Shown here piece after piece: positions 1 through 8,436 of a DNA stretch of 64,000 nt. Each line of letters opens with the position of its first letter. Position 1 is the stretch's first letter. Location: contig OW818666.1 in assembly GCA_942493035.1 (NCBI GenBank), positions 1,860,001 to 1,924,000 on the forward strand, written 5' to 3'. The DNA is from WRGT01 sp942493035 (lineage in GTDB: Bacteria > Spirochaetota > UBA4802 > UBA5550). The position numbers and the translations under genes were made by a program. The notes beneath the pieces are model-generated. The model saw only the letters and a list, made by a program, of their open reading frames with translations, was not told where the DNA came from and searched no databases.

Positions 1-477
1 CCGGGAATCTATAACTGCTTCATTTGAGGTTTCAGTTCCACGTGCTTCAGTAGAAGGTATGAAAATGAATGGTTTTAATGGAGCACTTTTAGTCATGTCT
101 TCAAACATCATCAGACTGTCAGTTTTATTGGAGACAAGGATGTTCAATCCCTTTGCTGCAGATGCAGCTGCATCTCCGCCAATAGCAATTATCGAATCAC
201 AGCCTCTGTCACGGAACAGCTTTGATAAATTCTGAAGAAGAGCCGCCGATGCGTATCCGGGGACTTCATCATAAACCGCACCGATTGTTACGCCGGAATT
301 GTAAAATGATTTTACAAATGCTTTAACAATTCCGTTCTTCGCAGATTTTTTATCTGTAATAACAAGAGGTTTAACCGCATTCATACTCTCAAGTTCATAG
401 GGTATATTCTCAAGCGCCCCTTTACCTGAGTTAATCTTTGTTTTATTATAGAATTCAAAATAATCGGGTATATGCAT
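1..477 (-). CDS. Iron-containing alcohol dehydrogenase, N-terminal part (cut by window edge)
   Basis: An open frame runs from an ATG at 477 to the left edge; only about 159 residues are visible. The reading (MHIPDYFEFYNKTKI...) matches the N-terminal nucleotide-binding half of Fe-ADH/DHQS-like dehydrogenases, which reduce aldehydes or oxidise alcohols with NAD(P)H. The usual GGGSxxD nucleotide loop reads GGDAAASAAKG, and the usual IPTTAGTGSE strand reads IPSTEARGTETS, so this is a divergent subfamily. The ATG lies two bases after the aldehyde oxidoreductase stop, and its ribosome site (AGGAG) is inside the end of that gene, so the two are translationally coupled. The metal-binding half lies outside the window. 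Confidence 0.8.
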   Translation of the reverse strand, partial: MHIPDYFEFYNKTKINSGKGALENIPYELESMNAVKPLVITDKKSAKNGIVKAFVKSFYNSGVTIGAVYDEVPGYASAALLQNLSKLFRDRGCDSIIAIGGDAAASAAKGLNILVSNKTDSLMMFEDMTKSAPLKPFIFIPSTEARGTETSNEAVIDSR

Positions 478-479
478 AT

Positions 480-2354
480 TTATACTCCTAATGCCGCTTT
501 TTTAATTTTAAGTTTTCTTAATGTCCGGGGTTTAGGTATTCCGTTTTTATCGTAACCCCTTACCAGATAATATCTGTTAAGCATCTTCTCCAGAGGTATA
601 GCCCTCTCCTTAGTATCACACTTCCTTGTTTCTGTCAATAGCCGCGCAGGGAGAGTATCATCTTTACGGGAGATCCCTTCATTTGTATTCATTAATCTTT
701 CCAGAACCTGAATTCTTTCTCCTGCTCTGATGAATGAAGTGATCCCCATTTTCTGACCGGTAATAGATGACCAGAACTCGGGCCAGAGACTGATATCGAT
801 AAATCTCACCGCCACTGCAGCCATTGCTGTCATCATAATCTTAAGAACAAACTTCGGTGAAAATTTGAGAAGTGGTGTCTCAAGCTGATACGGGAAAGCT
901 GTGAATAAACATGTCTGCAGTGAATTTACTGATGAGATAACATCCTCCTGAAACTTAACGAGTGAGGCTTTACTTCTGTATGTATACGGCTCAATAAGAT
1001 CCATGTAAACTTCCAGCGCGAATACCGAGTTTGCAACGTGACATGCACCTCTATTCGCAACTGCGTAAGCAAGGCCCTGCCCGAATGAACCGCGCGGATC
1101 ATATGCCGGCATCTCCATCCCTTTAACCTGTATGGCAAAATCCTCACCGCCGTATTTTTTGGAACAGAATTTTGAACCCATTGCAAGATCCTTACCGGCA
1201 CCTTTAAGATGAGCAATATCATTTAGCATTTCGGACACTCCATCGGGTGATCCGAACTTCAGATCAGTTTTAAAAAATCCTTTTTCACCAGCCTCCATTG
1301 CCCATGCCAGAGTTCCACCTGCTGTTATTGTATCCATCCCCATGAGCGAACAGATTTCGTTCCAGTCCGAGATTTTGACCGGATCAAAAATTTCAAGATT
1401 AGATCCCATGAGACCGATAGTTTCATATTCAGGAATCTGTCTTATCTCTCCGTTGATGTTCCCTTTATGTCCGCAGAGAATTGTACATGGTTTACATGTA
1501 CTGTATGAAGTTTTAAATCTTTCGGCCATTGCTTCACCGGAAATTTTGTGAGCCTCTCCATGTGATCCGCCGGTAAAATTTTTAACAGGGAGAATTCCCC
1601 CTGCATTGCTTAGATTCACATTGGCGTTAGTTCCGAAATTTCTATACGAACCGGATGTTATATCATTTCTATTGATATATGCATTCGCTTTCTTTTTAGT
1701 CTTATCAAATTTACTCTGCTTAACTGGAACTATCTTATACTCCCCACCCTTAGCGGAAATTGCCTTGAGATTTTTAGAACCCATCACAGCCCCTATGCCG
1801 CCCCGTCCAAGGAACCTGTGACCTGATGCGACATTGGCATATCGCACAAGGTTCTCACCTGCAGGCCCTATAGCCAAAGTGCCGCCGCTGTCCTTTTCAA
1901 TCGCAGCCTGGGCTTTCTTTGTATCGAGTCCCCATATCTTTTTCGCATCTCTGAATTCAACACCCTTTGAGTCGATATAGAGATACACCGGAGAATTTGA
2001 TTTCCCCTTAACAAGTATACCATCCCAGCCGGAAGTCTTCAGCGCCATACCGAAAGCACCGCCGCATGAGCATGAAGTCATAATCCCTGTCAGAGGGGAC
2101 TTTGTCACAGCAGCAAAGCGCCCTGAACATGGAGCTCCCGTACCGAGAAGAACACCCGTTGTTACAGCAATAATATTATCCTCGCCAAGAGGATCAATTC
2201 CCGGTTCCATTCTATCATACAACATTTTTAGTGCGAGACCTTTCCCGCCGATGTAAAGCTTTGTGTCCAGAGGATCCACATTATATACTTTGAAACTCCT
2301 CTTTGTAAGATCAATTTCCAGAACTTTACTGCTTGTACCTATAATCTCCTGCAT
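480..2354 (-). CDS. aor: Aldehyde ferredoxin oxidoreductase (tungsten/molybdenum pterin enzyme)
   Basis: The enzyme oxidises aldehydes to acids with ferredoxin, or the reverse, using a tungsten bis-pterin and one [4Fe-4S] cluster. The N-terminal domain carries the family signatures GGKGLA, GxxxGTGAPCSGR and SPLTGIMTSCSCGG. The cluster motif CKPCTILC (CxxCxxxC) lies near residue 290, with a fourth cysteine in SLQTCLF. A longer frame opens at a TTG at 2375, but the ATG at 2354 has AAGGAG eight bases upstream and begins MQEIIG, so I use it (624 residues, normal for AOR). The gene follows a MoaD-like gene and precedes Fe-ADH, so acid, aldehyde and alcohol could be interconverted by one operon. 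Substrate is not deducible. Confidence 0.93.
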   Translation of the reverse strand: MQEIIGTSSKVLEIDLTKRSFKVYNVDPLDTKLYIGGKGLALKMLYDRMEPGIDPLGEDNIIAVTTGVLLGTGAPCSGRFAAVTKSPLTGIMTSCSCGGAFGMALKTSGWDGILVKGKSNSPVYLYIDSKGVEFRDAKKIWGLDTKKAQAAIEKDSGGTLAIGPAGENLVRYANVASGHRFLGRGGIGAVMGSKNLKAISAKGGEYKIVPVKQSKFDKTKKKANAYINRNDITSGSYRNFGTNANVNLSNAGGILPVKNFTGGSHGEAHKISGEAMAERFKTSYSTCKPCTILCGHKGNINGEIRQIPEYETIGLMGSNLEIFDPVKISDWNEICSLMGMDTITAGGTLAWAMEAGEKGFFKTDLKFGSPDGVSEMLNDIAHLKGAGKDLAMGSKFCSKKYGGEDFAIQVKGMEMPAYDPRGSFGQGLAYAVANRGACHVANSVFALEVYMDLIEPYTYRSKASLVKFQEDVISSVNSLQTCLFTAFPYQLETPLLKFSPKFVLKIMMTAMAAVAVRFIDISLWPEFWSSITGQKMGITSFIRAGERIQVLERLMNTNEGISRKDDTLPARLLTETRKCDTKERAIPLEKMLNRYYLVRGYDKNGIPKPRTLRKLKIKKAALGV

Positions 2355-2517
2355 TTTTAATCTCCTTTTTGACAATCTTCTGCAAGGTCCGAAATTTTTT
2401 AACTATTCTAGACCCGCGTTTTGTAACAGGCTGAAGTTTTGTCATTCTATGTATTTTATTAAGCATTTAAGAAAATGCCGAACATTTGAAAACAGACGGT
2501 AATACCAGCGGAACTTA

Positions 2518-2772
2518 TCACCCCCCTCCTGAAATTCTGAGACATGAAACTTCGGCTGATTCATAAAACTTTTTCCATGAAGAGATCCGTCCGCCATCGC
2601 TGAAGTAACAGAATCTTGAAAGTTTTTTCAAACCGGCCTTCCTCAAAAGAGTACGAAGTCTTATTCCCGGCTTAACCGGATACATTACACCCGTACCCAT
2701 GTCATAATCATCAATCTTTAACTCTTTTTCAATACCTGAGTAAAATTTGACGGTAATAAATATCTGATCCAT
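2518..2772 (-). CDS. MoaD/ThiS-like sulfur-carrier protein
   Basis: An 84-residue protein with a beta-grasp pattern, a hydrophobic core and a C-terminal SGGG followed directly by the stop. MoaD and ThiS proteins end in GG, which is adenylated and thiocarboxylated to give sulfur for the pterin dithiolene. Its place just upstream of a tungstopterin aldehyde oxidoreductase fits a role in making that cofactor; MoaD paralogues next to AOR genes are known. The tail ends in three glycines rather than two. No MoaE or MoeB lies nearby in the window, so the partner enzymes must be elsewhere. Confidence 0.75.
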   Translation of the reverse strand: MDQIFITVKFYSGIEKELKIDDYDMGTGVMYPVKPGIRLRTLLRKAGLKKLSRFCYFSDGGRISSWKKFYESAEVSCLRISGGG

Positions 2773-2930
2773 AAGATTTTTTTGCCTTAATATAATTAGC
2801 TCTAAGATATGCTATTATTAGCCGGAATTCACGAAAGATCGACCGGAAAGATATATCCGGACAGTTTTTTTTGTAAAATTGAGTTTTTTTGGAAGATTAC
2901 GGATAAGGAATTTGAGGATTTTTAAGCAAC

Positions 2931-2992
2931 GGGGTCAGAGCCTCACTAAAAAAAGAGGTTCTAACTAAAGCACGAAAAGAGGCTCTGACCCC
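2931..2992. repeat. GGGGTCAGAGCC repeat, inverted pair
   Basis: A forward unit at 2931-2942 and a reverse unit at 2981-2992 face each other across about 38 bases and could form a stem. This is the first of some 25 copies of the 12-mer in the window, described as family A in the findings. It sits between the MoaD-like gene and the AraC-type regulator. Confidence 0.85.
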
Positions 2993-3040
2993 CGGGAAAA
3001 AACAGATTCAAACTATCCGGAGATTGACTCATTAGAACAG

Positions 3041-4132
3041 CTACTTGATAATAAAATGATACGATTTCCTGTATTCAACAGGTGTAATGCCGGTTATTTT
3101 AGTGAAGGATTCGTAAAACGATGATTTTGAATTAAAGCCCACTTCATAAGCTATTGTTAAAACTGTCCTGTCCGGATTTGCAATCAGAAGTTTCTTTGCC
3201 TCCTCAATCCGGTAGGAGTTTATATATGTGTTAAAATTCATACTTAAGCGCTCATTAAGCAGCTGCGACAGCTGATGATGTGTAATATCAAGACTTGATG
3301 CTGTATCTGCAAGATTAATTGAATCATCCCTGTAGATATTTTTCTCAGTCATAAGATTTTCCAGTTTACGCATTACCTTATCAACGTCAAGTCCGCGGAG
3401 AAGCGAACGGGAGTATATACCTCTCTTCACTCTCATTGAAAGCATCTGAAGAAAGTCGGGATACCTCACACCCATGAGATTAGTTATAATTACACAGGCA
3501 GAGATAAAAAGCGCACCATACCTGATATAATTTATATCTCCAAAAATATATCCTGGAATTGCCGTTGCAGAGGATACAGCGGAAAGAAATGATACCGAAA
3601 ACGTGATATAGATAATGCTCCGTCCGCCATTTCCTTTTAATGAAGGAATTAGAACTTTGATAAGCCAGAAGTGATATATCAGAATCTGTCCGATGGAAGC
3701 GACTGCAAAAAACTTGAATAGAATTACATCAGGTGAATTCTCTCCATTAAGAAACTGTCCTGCAAGTTCGCCGGATGAGCCGTAACTCATAATAAAAAGA
3801 TATGAATCCGAAACAGCAGAGATAAACGCCGGTATAAAATAGAGCGCATATCTCTTTGGAACACCGGCATCGGGAAAAGAAACAATATAGTAGGCATAAT
3901 ATAATATAGGACAGAAAATAAAGAGTACCGTGGGATGAAAAGCCATATATTCAGGATGTACCAGTACGGCAGATGTAGTCATTGCATGAAACTGCAGTAG
4001 TATTATACCGAGCAGCGTAAACAGAATAAACAGATTATAGTTCTCTCTCTTTTTCATTTTTAGAACAAGCTGTCCCGTTGCGGAGAGGAAACAGAGACAA
4101 GCTCCGAAAAAGATAATATTTTCTGCTATCAT
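3041..4132 (-). CDS. Membrane-anchored AraC-family regulator
   Basis: 363 residues. The N-terminal two thirds form about seven hydrophobic membrane segments with short polar loops. The C-terminal ~100 residues are an AraC-type double helix-turn-helix: LADTASSLDITHHQLSQLLN is the first helix pair and TVLTIAYEVGFNSKSSFYE the second, followed by the GITPVEYR tail. The layout suggests a sensor in the membrane that binds DNA from the cytoplasmic face; this architecture is common in Leptospira and related spirochaetes. The start has GAGG about ten bases upstream. The neighbours give no clue to the signal or target genes. Confidence 0.85.
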   Translation of the reverse strand: MIAENIIFFGACLCFLSATGQLVLKMKKRENYNLFILFTLLGIILLQFHAMTTSAVLVHPEYMAFHPTVLFIFCPILYYAYYIVSFPDAGVPKRYALYFIPAFISAVSDSYLFIMSYGSSGELAGQFLNGENSPDVILFKFFAVASIGQILIYHFWLIKVLIPSLKGNGGRSIIYITFSVSFLSAVSSATAIPGYIFGDINYIRYGALFISACVIITNLMGVRYPDFLQMLSMRVKRGIYSRSLLRGLDVDKVMRKLENLMTEKNIYRDDSINLADTASSLDITHHQLSQLLNERLSMNFNTYINSYRIEEAKKLLIANPDRTVLTIAYEVGFNSKSSFYESFTKITGITPVEYRKSYHFIIK

Positions 4133-4165
4133 TAAATAATGGTCCTCAATAGTAGTTTTATGTTC

Positions 4166-4231
4166 AGGGTCAGAGCCGGATTTTAAAATTCGGGGTCAGA
4201 GCATCCGATTCAGTTTTCCGGGGTCAGAGCC
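4166..4231. repeat. Three tandem family A repeats
   Basis: Units at 4166-4177, 4192-4203 and 4220-4231 all point the same way (GGGGTCAGAGCC with one mismatch in the first two). The block lies between the AraC gene and the 3' end of prmA. Tandem same-strand copies contrast with the inverted pairs elsewhere. Confidence 0.85.
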
Positions 4232-4239
4232 TTTTTTTC

Positions 4240-5067
4240 CTAAGAGTTCAATCCTGCAACAAAACCTTCCCATTCTTCAAGCTTTTTATGTAAAATTATC
4301 TTAAGACCTGAATTTTCAAACAGGTTAATCATATCTTTTTCCCATTTACTGCTTATTCCACTCAGAATCAGGAAACCATCAGGTTTTAACAGTGATTTCA
4401 GGATTACGATATTATCTTCTATTATTTTAGAAAGAAGATTTGCAGTTATAATATCATATTTTTTTATGCTGCGGAAAGTATAAAGATCCTGAAGGGAGGC
4501 TCTGACCCCTGCAATACCGTTTAAACTTAGATTTTTGTCAGCTTTAACTACTGAGTCCTTATCATAATCAAAAAGTTCAATATCTCTGACTCCCGAGAGA
4601 GCCGCCTGGATTGCCAGTACTCCGGAACCGGTTCCGATATCAAGAAAGGATACTTTTTCAGGAGAGCGGCTCTGACCCAGAACCTGCTCCAGAAGATCTC
4701 CGCAAAGTCTTGTTGTCGGATGATGTCCGTCTCCGAATGAATCTTCCGGATCTATCCGTATTATATATTTATACTTTTTTTCAGGGAGAGTAATATCCGG
4801 CGGGACCACAAATATGTTCTCTGTAAGCTCATGTCCGGTGTACCCCTCTGCCCATTTATTCTTCCAGTCTGAATCGTGTATTTCACAAACTCTTTCAAGA
4901 TAGTTTCGATCTATCTCTTCACAAGGTTCAGATGAATTGGAGTAAATTTTCAGATATAGTACCCGGGATATTTTTTCGAAACAGAAAGATGTCACCCCTT
5001 TACTTATCAGCTTCGAGGTGTATTCATCTTCGCGTTTTGAAGGTATGATATAAGTGAATTCGTACAT
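4240..5067 (-). CDS. prmA: Ribosomal protein L11 methyltransferase
   Basis: SAM-dependent enzyme that trimethylates ribosomal protein L11. It shows the PrmA motif FGDGHHPTTRL, the SAM loop LDIGTGSGVLAI and the post-I motif TANLLSKII. The frame opens upstream at 5127, but that overlaps the preceding gene; the ATG at 5067 (MYEFTYIIP) lies 11 bases after that gene's stop and gives about 275 residues, near the family length. Two stretches match the dispersed family A repeat: 4498-4509, coding for GVRAS, and 4668-4679, coding for GQSRS. Both fall in predicted surface or linker segments, which suggests repeat insertion into the gene without loss of frame. Confidence 0.9.
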   Translation of the reverse strand: MYEFTYIIPSKREDEYTSKLISKGVTSFCFEKISRVLYLKIYSNSSEPCEEIDRNYLERVCEIHDSDWKNKWAEGYTGHELTENIFVVPPDITLPEKKYKYIIRIDPEDSFGDGHHPTTRLCGDLLEQVLGQSRSPEKVSFLDIGTGSGVLAIQAALSGVRDIELFDYDKDSVVKADKNLSLNGIAGVRASLQDLYTFRSIKKYDIITANLLSKIIEDNIVILKSLLKPDGFLILSGISSKWEKDMINLFENSGLKIILHKKLEEWEGFVAGLNS

Positions 5068-5077
5068 AGAGTATCCG

Positions 5078-5614
5078 CTAGAATATATATCGAACGCCGA
5101 TTGCAAATGAGCCGGCGATATCTGCAAATTTTACAACTTCAAGACCCAGACCCGCTTCAACAAAAAGATTAAGCGGAATTTCATCAAAATTATACTCAAT
5201 ACGCGCAACTCCGAGAAGATCTATTCTGGTGTATTCATGATCATGGCCTTTATCATAATTACCATCATGATGACCAAAATGAGAATATAACGCAGGACCG
5301 ACTGAAACCGGAAATTTTTCATTTGAAATATCCAGATTAAAAATTGTAAATAGACCATTAACCCCCATAGTAAAATCATTATAGTCACTCCCGAGAGTGC
5401 CATTTAGTTCAAAGACATTGGAGAATCTGTAACCTGCGGTTAAACCCCAGGGATATCCCAGGGCAACTCCAGCTTTAAGCTTACCCTCAACCTTACTGGT
5501 ATCAATTTTTACTGTTTTAATCTCCCCCTCTTCTGCAGATAATCTCTCCGCAGTGAGATTAAAAACTGACAACATAATAAAAGAAATAAATATTATTTTT
5601 GTAAATAAATTCAT
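5078..5614 (-). CDS. Predicted outer-membrane beta-barrel protein
   Basis: 178 residues from the ATG at 5614, which has GGAG eight bases upstream; the frame opens earlier at 5659 without a ribosome site. Residues 1-22 are a signal peptide (MNLFTKIIFISFIML...). The mature part alternates polar and hydrophobic residues with many Gly and Tyr/Phe and ends in GVRYIF, a C-terminal aromatic typical of barrels recognised by BamA. A loop rich in His, Asp and Gly (HFGHHDGNYDKGHDHEY) might bind metal. No specific family recognised. It is 11 bases upstream of prmA and may share a transcript. Confidence 0.7.
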   Translation of the reverse strand: MNLFTKIIFISFIMLSVFNLTAERLSAEEGEIKTVKIDTSKVEGKLKAGVALGYPWGLTAGYRFSNVFELNGTLGSDYNDFTMGVNGLFTIFNLDISNEKFPVSVGPALYSHFGHHDGNYDKGHDHEYTRIDLLGVARIEYNFDEIPLNLFVEAGLGLEVVKFADIAGSFAIGVRYIF

Positions 5615-6113
5615 AAACAACTCCGTTATATAATTTTTAAACTTTGCCATGTTAAACATAACACCATTAAATCACCATCTTTACTCTATGCAATAAAAAT
5701 TCAGAAAACCATTTTTCATCAAAACTGCATTTCAATAACAGCTCATATAAATCATCTCCAATGCTAAACATTCAGCAGAAATATGAATCGTACATGATTT
5801 CAACATATGCATTTATTTATAGTACAACCCAAATAACTCATTCTTTACAGGGTCTAAGGGCGGTTGCACCTTTATAAGTCCCGCAATTATCACTTCATTC
5901 ATGAAAACTGAGTTTTTGTGAACTGCCTACAAAAAAAACTATTTGATAAATTAAGAATAGAATTAATGATATGAACATCTAAGATGAAAATGTTAAATTT
6001 TAATCCGGATGCTGCAGAATGACAGGATTGAGGAAGCCCAGAATAATAGGGTTGTAGAAAAAATTCAGAGAGATAGTAGGCTCTGACCCTGAAAATAAAG
6101 ATGAGGAAATAGG
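5615..6113. other. Intergenic region with remnants of two repeat families
   Basis: This 0.5-kb stretch lies between divergent genes. It contains a truncated copy of repeat family C at 5831-5885 (shared with 32268-32415 and 58092-58185) and a family A unit at 6079-6090, about 24 bases before the next start codon. The rest is AT-rich and no conserved ORF was found. Confidence 0.6.
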
Positions 6114-6746
6114 ATGTCAACAGAAAAACGTGACTTTAATAAAGATGCAGCAAAGTGGGATGATAATCCGGGCCGCGTGAAAATGGCCGAATCTGTCTTT
6201 AATACAATAAATTCAAATTTACAACTTACTAAAAGCATGAACATTCTTGATTTCGGCTGCGGTACCGGTCTGCTCACGCTGCATTTACTCCCTCTTGTAA
6301 ATTCAGTAACCGGAGCTGACAGTTCTGAGGGGATGCTAGAAGTTCTAAACTCAAAAATAGTTGAGTATAATCTTCAAAACATAAAAACTCTTTTTATTGA
6401 TATTGATAAAGACGAGAAGCTCACGGGAGAATACGATGTTGTCATCAGCAGTATGACTATGCATCATATTAAAAATCCAGCTCAATTACTTAAACAGTTC
6501 TATTCAATAATTACACCGGGCGGGTTTCTCTGTATTGCAGATCTGGATTCTGATGAAGGAAAGTTCCATGAAGACAATACGGGAGTTTTTCACATGGGTT
6601 TTCATCGTGATGAGATGAAAAGTTTTTTTGCTGAAGCAGGATTTACTGATATTACAGACTTTACTGCTGCTGAAATTTCTAAACCGGATAAGGATGGAAA
6701 TATTAACAAATTCTCTGTGTTTTTGATTGCAGGTAGAAAAGCTTAG
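6114..6746 (+). CDS. Class I SAM-dependent methyltransferase
   Basis: 210 residues with a Methyltransf_11/UbiE-like Rossmann fold. Motif I is ILDFGCGTGLL, the acidic residue ending strand 2 is in TGADSSEGML, and motif IV/post-II is VISSMTMHHIKN, followed by PGGFLCIADLD. The substrate cannot be read from sequence; the MHHI motif occurs in small-molecule methyltransferases. GAGG lies upstream of the start. The gene is followed by a perfect repeat hairpin and then rsmE. Confidence 0.82.
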   Translation: MSTEKRDFNKDAAKWDDNPGRVKMAESVFNTINSNLQLTKSMNILDFGCGTGLLTLHLLPLVNSVTGADSSEGMLEVLNSKIVEYNLQNIKTLFIDIDKDEKLTGEYDVVISSMTMHHIKNPAQLLKQFYSIITPGGFLCIADLDSDEGKFHEDNTGVFHMGFHRDEMKSFFAEAGFTDITDFTAAEISKPDKDGNINKFSVFLIAGRKA

Positions 6747-6751
6747 TTTTA

Positions 6752-6807
6752 AAGGGGCTCTGACCCCTATTCTCGACAAAACTCGACAATAGGGGTCAGA
6801 GCCCCTT
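6752..6807. repeat. Family A inverted pair forming a 20-bp perfect stem
   Basis: 6752-6771 and 6788-6807 are exact reverse complements, each containing the full 12-mer plus GGGG/TATT extensions. The 16-base loop itself carries TCGA twice. In RNA this would be a very stable hairpin between the methyltransferase stop and rsmE, and could terminate or stabilise the transcript although no T-run follows. Confidence 0.88.
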
Positions 6808-6829
6808 AACATCCAGAGAAGAGAAAAAA

Positions 6830-7534
6830 ATGAACCTTATAATACTCAATCCGGAAGATATTAATGAAGGGAAAGCCCTGATCACCGGATTAAAACTTGA
6901 ACATATACTGACTCATATAAAACCGGTTGTAGGTGAGACCCTTAAAGCTGGAATTCTAAATGGACCGATTGGAGAAGGAACCGTAACAGAAATCAGCGAA
7001 ACAGGGCTTGCTCTGACCCTGAATCTTCAAAATCCGCCGCCGCCTCCACTCCCGTTGAAGCTGATACTGGCAATGCCGAGACCAAAAGTGCTGAATAGAG
7101 TTATCCAGCATGCAGCTTCCATGGGGATTAAAGAGATATACATTATCAAAACCTGGCGGGTTGAAAAAAGCTACTGGGAAACACCAATGCTTGATGAGGA
7201 AAGCCTGTACAGGCAGATGATTACCGGTCTGGAACAGAGCCGGGATACAATCCTCCCGGTAATTAATATCAGAAAGCGCTTTAAACCGTTTGTAGAAGAT
7301 GAACTCCCTGAGATTATCAGAGGGGCTCTGGCCCTTGTTGCTCATCCAGCAGGCGAAATGGAATGTCCACGGGGAGTTAACTCGCCGGTTACGCTGGCCA
7401 TTGGTCCCGAAGGGGGATTTATTCCTTATGAAATAGATGCACTGCAGAAAATCGGATTTGAAACTGTATCTATCGGGGAGCGGATTCTGAGAGTTGAAAC
7501 AGCCATTCCGTTTATTATTGGAAGGCTGTTTTAA
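6830..7534 (+). CDS. rsmE: 16S rRNA (uracil1498-N3)-methyltransferase
   Basis: 234 residues, the usual RsmE length. A PUA-like N-terminal part is followed by a SPOUT knot with the family signatures LAIGPEGGF, IGERILRVETA and AMPRPKVLNRVIQHAASMG. It methylates U1498 of 16S rRNA in the assembled 30S subunit. A proline run (NPPPPPLP, near residue 70) links the two domains. Imperfect family A matches occur inside the gene near 7009 (coding LALTL) and 7324 (coding GALAL); these may be degraded insertions or chance. Confidence 0.92.
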   Translation: MNLIILNPEDINEGKALITGLKLEHILTHIKPVVGETLKAGILNGPIGEGTVTEISETGLALTLNLQNPPPPPLPLKLILAMPRPKVLNRVIQHAASMGIKEIYIIKTWRVEKSYWETPMLDEESLYRQMITGLEQSRDTILPVINIRKRFKPFVEDELPEIIRGALALVAHPAGEMECPRGVNSPVTLAIGPEGGFIPYEIDALQKIGFETVSIGERILRVETAIPFIIGRLF

Positions 7535-7555
7535 ACCATTATAAATTAAACTATT

Positions 7556-8374
7556 CTATTTAGCCTCTTCATATATTCCAATACCGAGAGATCCGTCATC
7601 CAGCTCAAGAATCCCGAATCTGAATTTTGTCTTCTTCCCGGCTTTTTCAGCGACAACATCGATATAAACCCAGAAAGACTCACCCTTCATGCTGATATAA
7701 TATAATTTTGCTCTGAGCAGATCCTGTCGCATAATTTTAAGCAGAAGCCTGGCACTATCAGCTGCCTTTTTGTTCTCACTATCCGGATGGATGTACGCTC
7801 CTTTTGAATAGACAGCAATATAACGATAAGATGCCTCATCGCCTCCCCCCAGAGATGCTGCAAGCTGGCTGATCAGATCCATGTACGGTTTCGCATCAGA
7901 TGGAACCTCCGAATTTTTCGATGCCCCCTGGAAGAGTATTTTATCACTCATCTCTTTAACAGCTTTTGTAATCTGATATTTGCCGTTTTCACCGGTTACA
8001 TCTAACGTTTTACTATAAACCTCTGTCCCCTCATTTACATCAACAGCTTTAAGGGTTAGTTTTCCAGAGGAGAGATTTCCTGTGATTAAAAATTCAGCAA
8101 TTTTTAATTTTGATATATCATGAAATGAGGAACCGGTAACCTGAGCATTTTCCTGTATTTCCATTATCTTAGGCATCATTTTATCGGCAACAACTGTAAT
8201 CCCGCTGGATTTGCCCAGAATCTCTTTAACCTTTATCAAGACTTCACTACTCAGAGCAGAATCCCCCTCAAATGGAAGAACCGCTACAGGGACAGCCGCA
8301 GAAATATCAATTTTCAGCACTATAAAAAATAAAATTAAAAATAAATATAAATATACCGATCGTTTTATCATCAT
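7556..8374 (-). CDS. Exported protein with TolB/CsgG-like N-terminal domain, function unknown
   Basis: 272 residues with a signal peptide (MIKRSVYLYLFLILFF...AA). The segment VAVLPFEGDSALSS...VKEILGKSSGITVVADKMM resembles the strand-helix opening of TolB-N/CsgG/LpoB-like periplasmic domains, followed by AEFLITGNLSSGKLTLKAVDVNEGTEVYSKTLDV. The C-terminal ~90 residues show no recognised domain. Probably periplasmic. It is convergent with rsmE, with 21 bases between the stops. A second ATG one codon in could also be the start. Confidence 0.6.
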   Translation of the reverse strand: MMIKRSVYLYLFLILFFIVLKIDISAAVPVAVLPFEGDSALSSEVLIKVKEILGKSSGITVVADKMMPKIMEIQENAQVTGSSFHDISKLKIAEFLITGNLSSGKLTLKAVDVNEGTEVYSKTLDVTGENGKYQITKAVKEMSDKILFQGASKNSEVPSDAKPYMDLISQLAASLGGGDEASYRYIAVYSKGAYIHPDSENKKAADSARLLLKIMRQDLLRAKLYYISMKGESFWVYIDVVAEKAGKKTKFRFGILELDDGSLGIGIYEEAK

Positions 8375-8436
8375 GGCCTCTCAAATAAAAATATGCATTT
8401 AAATAAAATCATAATTATTTCCCGGAGTCAACTTTT

